Source of the DNA: Skermanella stibiiresistens SB22
GTDB lineage: Bacteria > Pseudomonadota > Alphaproteobacteria > Azospirillales > Azospirillaceae
DNA length: 64,000 bases
NCBI RefSeq assembly: GCF_000576635.1
Contig: NZ_AVFL01000001.1
Span: forward strand, 536,067 to 600,066
Direction: 5' to 3'
Each line of letters opens with the position of its first letter. Within the stretch, counting starts at the first letter, position 1. Below, one piece after another: positions 53,230 to 64,000 of the stretch. Made by a program: the position numbers and the translations under genes. The notes below the pieces were generated by a model. The model searched no databases and was not told the origin of the DNA. It was given only the letters and a program-made list of their open reading frames with translations.

Positions 53230-54489
53230 GTGCCGAACCCAGAGAGCACATCCCCGCCCGCCAGCCCGCCCGCCAGCCCCATCGACTACGAGACCTCGAA
53301 GCTGATGGCCCGGAGCGAGGACACCGCCACGCGCGCGAGTGTGGCTGCGCGCGTCGATGTCCGGCCCGAGCTGCTCTACTATCTGGCGATCGACCCGGAG
53401 GTCGAGGTTCGCCGCGAGGTCGCCGCCAATCCCTCGGCGCCGATCCAGGCCAGCGCCGTGCTGGCCCGCGACAGCGACGAGAGCGTGCGCCGCCTGCTGG
53501 CCGGCAAGCTGGCCCGGCTGCTGCCCGACCTGTCGCGCGAAGCCCAAGGCCAGCTGTTCCAGCTGACGGTCCGCACATTGGAGCAACTGGCGCGCGATCA
53601 GGCCGGTGGCGTCCGGCAGGCGCTGGCGACCAGCCTCAAGGATATCGCCTGCGCGCCGCCCGACCTGTGCCTCCACTTGGCGCGGGACATCGAACGGGAG
53701 GTCGCGGAGCCGATCCTGCACTATTGCGCGACCCTGACCGACAAGGACCTGCTGAGCATCATCGCCAGCCAGCCGAAGAATTGGGTGCTGAGCGCCATCG
53801 CCCGGCGCGACGGCGTTTCCCCGACCGTGTCCGAGGCCCTGTACGAGGCCGGCGACGTCGACGCCTCGACGGCGCTGCTCGACAACCATGGCGCCGTGAT
53901 CCCCGAGGGAGCGCTGGCGGGCATGGTGGAGGAGTCGGTCGACCGGCCCAGCTGGCGGGAGCCGCTGGCCAAGCGGCCGAAGCTGCCGGGGCGGCTCGCG
54001 GTCCGGCTGGCCGAGTTCGTCGACCAGCACGTGCTGACCATCCTCCGCCAGCGCCGCGACCTGGATGCCGACACCGCCGCCGAGGTGGTCAGCGTCGCCC
54101 GCCGCCGGATCGACTACCTGGACCAGAGGACCGACGGCGAGACACCGGAACAGCGCGCCCGCCGGCTGTTCGCCATCGGCCAGCTCGACGAGAGCGCCAT
54201 CAGCGACGCGCTGTCGTGGAACGACCTGGTGTTCGTCAAGTTGGGCTTGGCGTTGATGGGCGGCGTCGCGCCGGCCCTGGTCGAGGACATCATCGAGGCG
54301 CGCAGCCCCAAGGGCATCACGGCGCTGGCGTGGCGCGCCGGCCTCAGCATGCGCTGCGCGATGCAGCTCCAGTCGCGCGCCGGCAACATCCCACCCCGCA
54401 TGCTGCTGAACGCCCGCAACGGCTTCGACTATCCCCTGAGCGCGGTCGAGATGAACTGGCAGCTGGAGTTCTATGGCGTCGGGACTTAG
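53230..54489 (+). CDS. DUF2336 domain protein (second copy)
   Basis: The 419-residue helical protein carries HEAT-like repeats (RASVAARVDVRPELLYYLAI, EVRREVAANPSAPIQASAVL, SVRRLLAGKLARLLPDLS) and the DUF2336 region, ending GNIPPRMLLNARNGFDYPLS. It is distantly like the gene at 50603-51775. The GTG at 53230 has AGGA seven bases upstream; a GTG at 53194 is an alternative. Role unknown, possibly signalling scaffold. Confidence 0.82.
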   Translation: MPNPESTSPPASPPASPIDYETSKLMARSEDTATRASVAARVDVRPELLYYLAIDPEVEVRREVAANPSAPIQASAVLARDSDESVRRLLAGKLARLLPDLSREAQGQLFQLTVRTLEQLARDQAGGVRQALATSLKDIACAPPDLCLHLARDIEREVAEPILHYCATLTDKDLLSIIASQPKNWVLSAIARRDGVSPTVSEALYEAGDVDASTALLDNHGAVIPEGALAGMVEESVDRPSWREPLAKRPKLPGRLAVRLAEFVDQHVLTILRQRRDLDADTAAEVVSVARRRIDYLDQRTDGETPEQRARRLFAIGQLDESAISDALSWNDLVFVKLGLALMGGVAPALVEDIIEARSPKGITALAWRAGLSMRCAMQLQSRAGNIPPRMLLNARNGFDYPLSAVEMNWQLEFYGVGT

Positions 54490-54663
54490 GCGGGTCTTAC
54501 GCGGAACGCCGATCCCCCGCTCGTTTCCTCACGAAGAAATTGATCTGGGTCATTTCTTCGGCGGTTTGGCGCGTCTTGGTACATTCGAAATCCATTATAT
54601 AAAAGTCCTCTGATATAAATGGCGGCATGGAAGAACGAACCGGAAGAGGGAGGTTCCAGGAAA

Positions 54664-55452
54664 ATGCCCGTCAGGCCCACTCTTCCAAGCCGCAGTCTGG
54701 CTCCAGCCCTCCTGCTCGCGGCGGCGCTCTGGTCGGCGCCGGCTTGGGCGGAGTTCGAGACCGAACTGCTGGCTGTCTTTTGCGCGGCATGCCATGGAAC
54801 CGACGGCAACAGCATCGGCGTCGCGACCCCGACGATCGCCAGCCTGTCCCCTGAATATCTCGTCGACAGCATGATCGCCTACAAGACGAAGACGCGGCGC
54901 TCGACCGTCATGGGCCGCATCGCCAAGGGCTACAGCGACGCCGACATCGACAAGCTGCTGATCTGCCAAGCCCTGATGGAGGGGCGGGAGGCGGAGATCT
55001 CGTTGTCGCCGGGGTTCCGCTGGGGCGCCACGCTGCTGCCGGGTCAGGACATCACGATGGACGATGTCTACAATCAGACGGCGATCACCTACCCGGCGGC
55101 CTACCATATGGCCATGACCGGCGTGCGGATTCGGGACATCCTGGAGGATGTCGCCGACAACCTGTTCAATCCCAACCCCTATTACCAGCAAGGCGGTGAC
55201 ATGGTGCCGGTCGGCGGGCTTGGCTACGCGATCGACGTCTCCAAGCCCATGGGTCAGCGGATCGGCGCCATGACCCTGCTCCGCACGGGCAAGGCGATCG
55301 ACGCGTCGGCCAGCTACGCTGTGGCCGGCTGGGCCTCGGTCAACGAGGGCACCGAAGGGCCGCCGGTGTTCGATCTGGTGCGAAGCTTCATCGAGCGCCG
55401 GCAGGTCGTCAACATACCCGAGAACGAGACGGTCAAGGTCAGCGGCCTCTAG
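54664..55452 (+). CDS. cytochrome c fused to a C-terminal SoxB fragment
   Basis: The 262-residue protein has a signal peptide (to about residue 29), then a cytochrome c domain with heme site CAACH (40-44) and a probable axial Met83 in VMGRIAKGYSDADI, as in the sulfide-dehydrogenase/SoxE-type cytochromes. From about residue 99 it becomes the C-terminal part of SoxB, with LICQALMEGREAEISLSPGF then RWG, TLLPGQDITMDDV, ITYPAAYHMAMTG, NPNPYYQQGGDMV and YAVAGWASV. The two-metal phosphoesterase domain of SoxB is absent. I infer an in-frame deletion joining a cytochrome gene to soxB near 54955. It has a good ribosome site, so it may be made, but SoxB thiosulfohydrolase activity is not expected. Confidence 0.75.
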   Translation: MPVRPTLPSRSLAPALLLAAALWSAPAWAEFETELLAVFCAACHGTDGNSIGVATPTIASLSPEYLVDSMIAYKTKTRRSTVMGRIAKGYSDADIDKLLICQALMEGREAEISLSPGFRWGATLLPGQDITMDDVYNQTAITYPAAYHMAMTGVRIRDILEDVADNLFNPNPYYQQGGDMVPVGGLGYAIDVSKPMGQRIGAMTLLRTGKAIDASASYAVAGWASVNEGTEGPPVFDLVRSFIERRQVVNIPENETVKVSGL

Positions 55453-55469
55453 CATCCGGCGCCACCGGG

Positions 55470-56175
55470 ATGGTGCCCGAGATCACATGGGCCGGCGCGC
55501 TGGTCGCCGGCCTATCTCTGCTTCCTGGGCGGCGTCTCGCTGGACGAACTGACCGGCGCCAAGGCCGACCGGCGCGTGTTCGCGGCGGCGCTGGCGTTCG
55601 TGCTGGGCTTCGCGACCGTCTTCGTGGCGCTGGGGGCCTCTGCCTCCGGCCTGGGACGCCTGCTGGCCGATAACCTGGAGGCGCTGACGCGGGTCGCCGG
55701 CGTCCTGATCATCCTCCTGGGGCTGCACTGCGCTGGCGTTTTCCGCGTCGCGGCGCTCCAGCGCGACCTGCGGTTCCATTTCGGGGCGACGACCGGGCAG
55801 GGCAGCCGAAGCGCGCCGCAGCGGCTCGGCGGCGCCTACCTGATCGAGCTCGCCTTCGCCCTGGGCTGGACACCCTGCGTCGGCCCCGTGCTGGCCGCCA
55901 TCCTGTTCGTGGCCGGTGGCGAAGGCGATCCCGCGCGGGGTGCGGCACTGCTCGCGGTCTACGCGGCCGGCATCGGCATCCCCTTCCTCGCGGCGGCCCT
56001 GGCGGTCCGGCCGTTCCTCCGCCTTGCCAAAAGACTGCGCCGGCGGATGCCGGTGATCGAAGCCGTGATCGGCGCGTCGCTGATCGGCACCGGCGCGCTG
56101 ATGCTGTCGGGCTCGCTGTCCAGGGTCGCCGGATGGCTGCTCGACACCCTGCCGGCGCTGGGCCGGATCGGCTGA
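55470..56175 (+). pseudogene. ccdA/soxV-like cytochrome c biogenesis gene, broken
   Basis: From ATG 55470 the frame reads MVPEITWAGALVAG, the usual start of CcdA. At 55511-55513 the homology jumps to another frame, YLCFLGGVSLDELTGA, and continues to 56175 with ALAFVLGFATVFVALGASA and FALGWTPCVGPVLAAIL. The expected segment that carries the first redox Cys (typically SPCVLPLVP) is missing, and the frame shifts. A 199-residue frame from GTG 55576 survives but lacks the first helix and that Cys. The gene is therefore probably inactive for thiol transfer across the membrane. Confidence 0.75.
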
Positions 56176-56469
56176 TCCTGGCGCGCCGGGGGGCTTGGCC
56201 CCACCATCCCGGCACCGTCCCCCACCCTGACGCCGCAACTCAGCCGCCATCGCGATGATTTCCGGCTTGGGCGCTCCGGTGGCACAAAGTTGCCGCGAGG
56301 GGGCGTGAAACTATACCAATCTGTCCAAAACCTCCCTTCGATGGCAGACTTTAAGGCACTGCGTCAATCTGCCGCCGCACTCACGCCACAACCTGGCTGA
56401 GGCCCAATCCCGGTACTCGGCGCCCCTCGTCAACCTCTCCGGCGGAGTTCCCGACGAGTGCCGCGCCGA

Positions 56470-56907
56470 TCACATGCCGGGGCGTGGCACCTCGTCGACC
56501 GGACGCCGGACCGGTACGTTCTCCTGGAACTGGACAACCGGGGTGGTCATCACGTCGAGACAACGCTGACGGGCGGCGGTTTGATCGGCGGTCGGCGAGT
56601 TGTTTTGGAAGGGACGTTCGAACCAGGCGCCGGCCTGATCCCAATCGGCGATGGAAACCCGCATCATGGTCGTCAGGGACCTGCATTCGAAGGTTTCCGC
56701 CGCGTCGGAGCCCTGTTCCACCGAGGTGAACGCGGGCGGCGTCGGCTGCGCCCTTTCCCGGGTGCGTTCCGGCGGCTCCTGGTTGACGGGGACGGCAACC
56801 CCCCGGGCACCAGGGACCTGGTTTGGCGATGCTACCTGGGCGTGTGCCGAAAACGAGGCGGCCAACAGGGCCGCCGCACCGCACAAGGCGGCTGTCCGGT
56901 TCAACAT
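56470..56907 (-). CDS. exported hypothetical protein, 145 residues
   Basis: A signal peptide (LCGAAALLAASFSAHAQ) precedes a Pro-rich linker (VNQEPPERTRERAQPTPP) and a small domain with two cysteines, TFECRSLTTMMRVSIADW and RQRCLDVMTTPVVQF, probably a disulfide. It is periplasmic. No family recognised. It is divergent from mdh. Confidence 0.65.
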   Translation of the reverse strand: MLNRTAALCGAAALLAASFSAHAQVASPNQVPGARGVAVPVNQEPPERTRERAQPTPPAFTSVEQGSDAAETFECRSLTTMMRVSIADWDQAGAWFERPFQNNSPTADQTAARQRCLDVMTTPVVQFQENVPVRRPVDEVPRPGM

Positions 56908-57100
56908 GAGCGCTCTCCTCTGCCAAATTTGGTATTACCATCCAAACGTTAAGCGGGCCGCTCCGGTTCCCGAAGCGCGATTACGGGGAGGGTTGACAGG
57001 AGCCCGGTTAGCGGGTGCGATTCAACCGCCGCTCGGTTATCGGCGTCCCGTCCCCCTTGCCCTCCGGCGAGAATCGGAGTACGTAGCCGCGCGGATTTGA

Positions 57101-58153
<1,053 letters not shown>

Positions 58154-58168
58154 CAGCGGCCTTCCAAG

Positions 58169-58194
58169 GGGCCGCCGGATAAGCGGCCCTTTTT
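58169..58194 (+). terminator. Rho-independent terminator after mdh
   Basis: GGGCCGC and GCGGCCC pair around a 7-nt loop and are followed by a run of five T residues. It separates mdh from sucC, so sucCDAB has its own promoter in the next 190 bp or depends on read-through. Confidence 0.75.
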
Positions 58195-58380
58195 CGTATC
58201 CCGACTGGTCCCAAGGCGTCGCCGAGGGGCCAGGCCCGGTATCAAGTTGGTTCCAGAGGGTGCTAGACTGAGCGGCCGGCATCCCCGCGGATCGCGACTG
58301 TACGGGCCAAGTATTCTTAAGCCGGGACGCGTTGTTTTCCACCCGTCACCAGATAGCCGCCATCAGATAGACGGACGTCC

Positions 58381-59577
58381 ATGAACATTCATGAATATCA
58401 GGCCAAAAACCTGCTGAAGAAATACGGTGTCACGGTGCCGCGCGGCGGCGTCGCCTACACCGTCGCCGAGGCCGAGCAGGCCGCCAAGGATTTGGGCGGA
58501 CCGGTCTGGGTGGTCAAGTCCCAGATCCACGCCGGTGGCCGCGGCGCCGGCCGGTTCTCCGACAACCCCGAGGGCAAGGGCGGCGTCCGCGTCGTCAAGT
58601 CGGTCGAGGATGTCGCGTCGAACGCCAAGGAGATGCTGGGCCACGTCCTCGTGACCAAGCAGACCGGTCCGGACGGCAAGGAGGTCAAGCGCCTCTACAT
58701 CGAGGAAGGCTGCGACATCAAGCGCGAGCTTTACCTGGGCCTGCTGATGGACCGCGCCACCGCCCGCGTCACCGTGATGGCTTCGACCGAGGGCGGCATG
58801 GAGATCGAGGAGGTCGCCCACAACACCCCCGAGAAGATCCTGAAGGTCGCGATCGACCCGGCCACCGGCATCTCGGGCTTCCACGCCCGCAAGATCGCCT
58901 TCGGCCTGGGCCTCGAGGGCAAGCAGGTCAACGCGGCGGTCAAGCTGATCCTGGCGACCTACAAGGCCTTCGTCGACCTGGACGCCTCGATCGTCGAGAT
59001 CAACCCGCTGGTCGTGACCGGCTCGGGTGACATCATCGCCCTCGACGCCAAGATGAACTTCGACGACAACGCGCTGTTCCGCCACAAGGAAATCGAGGAA
59101 CTGCGCGACGCCGACGAGGAGGAGGCCTCCGAGCTGGAAGCCGCCAAGCACGGCCTCAACTACATCAAGCTGGACGGCTCGATCGGCTGCATGGTCAACG
59201 GCGCCGGTCTGGCGATGGCGACCATGGACATCATCAAGCTGTACGGCGGCGAGCCGGCCAACTTCCTGGATGTCGGCGGCGGCGCCACCCGCGAGCGGGT
59301 CACCACGGCGTTCAAGCTGATCCTCTCCGACAAGAACGTCGAGGGCATCCTGGTCAACATCTTCGGCGGCATCATGCGCTGCGACGTCATCGCCGAGGGC
59401 GTGGTTGCGGCGGCCCGCGAAGTCTCCCTGCATGTTCCGCTCGTCGTGCGCCTCGAAGGCACCAACGTCGACCTGGGCAAGAAGATCCTCAGTGAATCGG
59501 GCCTGCCGATCCTGTCCGCCGACAATCTGGCGGACGCGGCGGAAAAGGTCGTCAAAGCGGTGAAGGAAGCGGCATAA
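58381..59577 (+). CDS. sucC: succinyl-CoA synthetase beta subunit
   Basis: The 398-residue ATP-grasp subunit starts [32 protein letters not shown] binds the nucleotide, [41 protein letters not shown] and FLDVGGGAT are present. It ends in the TAATG overlap with sucD. Confidence 0.98.
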   Translation: MNIHEYQAKNLLKKYGVTVPRGGVAYTVAEAEQAAKDLGGPVWVVKSQIHAGGRGAGRFSDNPEGKGGVRVVKSVEDVASNAKEMLGHVLVTKQTGPDGKEVKRLYIEEGCDIKRELYLGLLMDRATARVTVMASTEGGMEIEEVAHNTPEKILKVAIDPATGISGFHARKIAFGLGLEGKQVNAAVKLILATYKAFVDLDASIVEINPLVVTGSGDIIALDAKMNFDDNALFRHKEIEELRDADEEEASELEAAKHGLNYIKLDGSIGCMVNGAGLAMATMDIIKLYGGEPANFLDVGGGATRERVTTAFKLILSDKNVEGILVNIFGGIMRCDVIAEGVVAAAREVSLHVPLVVRLEGTNVDLGKKILSESGLPILSADNLADAAEKVVKAVKEAA

Positions 59578-60452
59578 TGGCTGTCCTGGTCAACTCCCAA
59601 ACCAAAGTCATCTGCCAAGGCTTCACCGGCGCGCAGGGGACCTTCCACTCCGAGCAGGCGATCGCCTACGGCACCCAGATGGTCGGCGGCGTCACCCCGG
59701 GCAAGGGCGGCACCAAGCACCTCGACCTGCCGGTGTTCGACACCGTCGCGGAGGCGGTCTTCACGACCGGCGCCAACGCCAGCGTGATCTACGTCCCGCC
59801 GCCGTTCGCGGCCGACGCCATCCTCGAGGCGATCGACGCCGAGATCGCCTTGGTGGTCTGCATCACCGAGGGCATCCCGGTCCTGGACATGGTCACCGTC
59901 CGCCGGGCGCTGAATGGTTCCAAGACCCGCCTGATCGGTCCGAACTGCCCGGGCGTCATCACCCCGGACGAGTGCAAGATCGGCATCATGCCCGGCCATA
60001 TCCACCGCCGCGGCAAGATCGGTGTTGTCTCTCGCTCCGGCACCCTCACATATGAGGCGGTGGCGCAGACCACGGCGGCGGGCCTGGGGCAATCGACCTG
60101 CATCGGCATCGGCGGCGACCCGGTCAACGGCACCAACTTCGTGGACAGCCTGGAGCTGTTCCTGGACGATCCGGAGACCGAGGGCATCATCATGATCGGT
60201 GAGATCGGCGGCGACGCCGAGGTCAAGGGGGCCGAGTTCATCAAGGCCAGCAAGACCCAAAAGCCGGTCGTGGGCTTCATCGCCGGGCGCACCGCTCCCC
60301 CGGGCCGCCGGATGGGCCACGCCGGTGCCGTCATCTCCGGCGGCAACGACACCGCCGACTTCAAGGTCGAGGCGTTGAAGATGGCCGGCATCCACGTCGC
60401 CGACAGCCCGGCCAGCCTGGGCAGCACCATGTTGAAGGCTCTGAAGGGTTGA
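59577..60452 (+). CDS. sucD: succinyl-CoA synthetase alpha subunit
   Basis: The 291-residue subunit has [16 protein letters not shown] for CoA binding, [26 protein letters not shown] and the phospho-His in [10 protein letters not shown]. It carries the phosphorylated histidine used in substrate-level phosphorylation. It starts one base before the sucC stop ends. Confidence 0.98.
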   Translation: MAVLVNSQTKVICQGFTGAQGTFHSEQAIAYGTQMVGGVTPGKGGTKHLDLPVFDTVAEAVFTTGANASVIYVPPPFAADAILEAIDAEIALVVCITEGIPVLDMVTVRRALNGSKTRLIGPNCPGVITPDECKIGIMPGHIHRRGKIGVVSRSGTLTYEAVAQTTAAGLGQSTCIGIGGDPVNGTNFVDSLELFLDDPETEGIIMIGEIGGDAEVKGAEFIKASKTQKPVVGFIAGRTAPPGRRMGHAGAVISGGNDTADFKVEALKMAGIHVADSPASLGSTMLKALKG

Positions 60453-60465
60453 TCACCATCAATCC

Positions 60466-60486
60466 GGGCCGATCGAGGATCGGCCC
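60466..60486 (+). terminator. 9-bp perfect stem after sucD
   Basis: GGGCCGATC and GATCGGCCC pair with a 3-nt loop 13 bases after the sucD stop. There is no T-run, so it may stabilise the sucCD transcript or give partial termination. Confidence 0.4.
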
Positions 60487-60518
60487 ACCGGAGCCGTGAA
60501 CCCTTGCCAGAAAGAGGG

Positions 60519-60538
60519 CGCGGGCGCCAACGCCCGCG
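60519..60538 (+). promoter_or_regulatory. hairpin immediately upstream of the sucA start
   Basis: CGCGGGCG pairs with CGCCCGCG (8 bp, 4-nt loop), ending 12 bases before the sucA ATG. No Shine-Dalgarno sequence lies between the hairpin and the ATG, so it could influence translation. Confidence 0.4.
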
Positions 60539-60549
60539 TCATTTAGAAA

Positions 60550-63504
<2,955 letters not shown>

Positions 63505-63600
63505 TCGGGCAAGTAATCGGACTTGCGGGGGCGGCATCCGCCCGCCTCCGCATCTCCCAACAAAACCGAGCGCGTCGCTCAAGAAACAAGGTTTGAAGTC

Positions 63601-64000
63601 ATGGCCACGGAAATCACGGTTCCCGTTCTGGGCGAATCGGTCAGCGAAGCCACGGTTGCGAAGTGGCTGAAGAAGGTCGGCGACTCGGTCGCCGTCGACG
63701 AGCCGCTGCTGGAACTCGAGACCGACAAGGTCACGCTGGAGGTCAACGCGACCTCCGCCGGCACGCTCTCCGAGATCGTCGCCGAGGAAGGCGCCACGGT
63801 CGAGGTCGGCGCCCTGCTGGGCACCGTGACGGATGGCGCCGGCGCCCCAGCCGCCAAGCCCGCCGCGGCGAAGCCCGAGACCAAGGCCGAGCCCGCGCCG
63901 GCTCCCGCCACTCCCGCCCCGGCGGCGGCTCCGGCGGCCGAGCAGCATGACACCCTGTCGCCGGCCGTGCGCAAGCTGATCGACGACAACAAGCTGCAGG
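63601..64000 (+). CDS. sucB: dihydrolipoyl succinyltransferase (E2), partial
   Basis: The first 133 residues are visible; the gene runs past the window. The lipoyl domain has the lipoylated Lys in [10 protein letters not shown], preceded by [19 protein letters not shown] Pro/Ala/Lys-rich hinge and the beginning of the E1/E3-binding domain ([12 protein letters not shown]) follow. A GC-rich hairpin lies in the 96 bp between sucA and this gene. Confidence 0.97.
   Translation, partial: MATEITVPVLGESVSEATVAKWLKKVGDSVAVDEPLLELETDKVTLEVNATSAGTLSEIVAEEGATVEVGALLGTVTDGAGAPAAKPAAAKPETKAEPAPAPATPAPAAAPAAEQHDTLSPAVRKLIDDNKLQ

Noticed and set aside
55576..56175. Intact 199-residue CcdA-like gene from a GTG start
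   Set aside because: Homology continues upstream in the same frame to 55513 and then in another frame; the first helix and its Cys are lost, so I list it as a pseudogene.
56993..57022. Sigma-70 promoter TTGACA upstream of mdh
   Set aside because: A good -35 box is present, but no acceptable -10 box lies 16-18 bp away.

Overview
The window is GC-rich and almost wholly chromosomal in character. It looks like an alphaproteobacterium of the Rhodospirillales/Azospirillaceae type. This inference rests on the mdh-sucCD-sucA-sucB order, the rplM-rpsI-argC and ccoGHIS-FNR groups, two DUF2336 proteins, a NDUFAF5-like methyltransferase next to comF and grxC, and dispersed palindromic repeats of alphaproteobacterial style. 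No database search was possible, so genus is not claimed.

Layout. 0-5 kb: 5' end of a leftward GH17/glucan-type enzyme, a TylF-like methyltransferase, an AT-rich gap, a DJ-1/PfpI protein without its nucleophile and a DUF1207 protein. 4.2-7.1 kb: a tight operon PepSY protein, cytochrome b561-like protein, OmpR-type regulator and sensor kinase. 7.1-15.2 kb: heme A synthase, CBS protein, aroK-aroB, xerD with a small membrane protein, a GAF-PAS hybrid kinase and nth. 15.2-19.5 kb: an accessory stretch with an unrecognised two-gene cassette and hcp plus its reductase, with a symmetrical FNR-type site and two copies of one dispersed repeat around it. 19.6-24.7 kb: C-terminal protease, lytic transglycosylase, fdhD-mobA and a stand-alone receiver. 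25.1-29.7 kb: TRAP transporter joined to pxpB-pxpC without pxpA. 30.5-39.4 kb: thrC, M16 peptidase, acetyltransferase, argC, ribosomal L13/S9, thioesterase, ECHDC3-like protein.

38-43.5 kb: ccoG-ccoH-ccoI-ccoS (assembly of cbb3 oxidase; the oxidase subunits are not here) followed by an Fe-S FNR regulator, then a 0.6 kb cluster of inverted and direct palindromic repeats. 44-50 kb: methyltransferase, comF, grxC, nitrilase-family amidase, and a two-component pair whose kinase carries an N-terminal domain matching the plant ETR1 ethylene-binding domain at every key residue. 50-56 kb: DUF1178, two divergent DUF2336 proteins, a Nudix hydrolase, then a decayed sulfur-oxidation locus: a cytochrome c fused in frame to the C-terminal part of SoxB, and a ccdA/soxV gene broken by an internal deletion. 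57-64 kb: mdh, sucC, sucD, sucA and the start of sucB (TCA cycle).

Common themes are low-oxygen respiration and nitrosative stress (FNR, ccoGHIS, hcp, heme A synthase, fdhD/mobA), signal transduction, and core carbon metabolism. The best candidates for new biology are the ethylene-receptor-like kinase, the sox remnant, the unknown pair at 15.25-15.98 kb, and the repeat structures.
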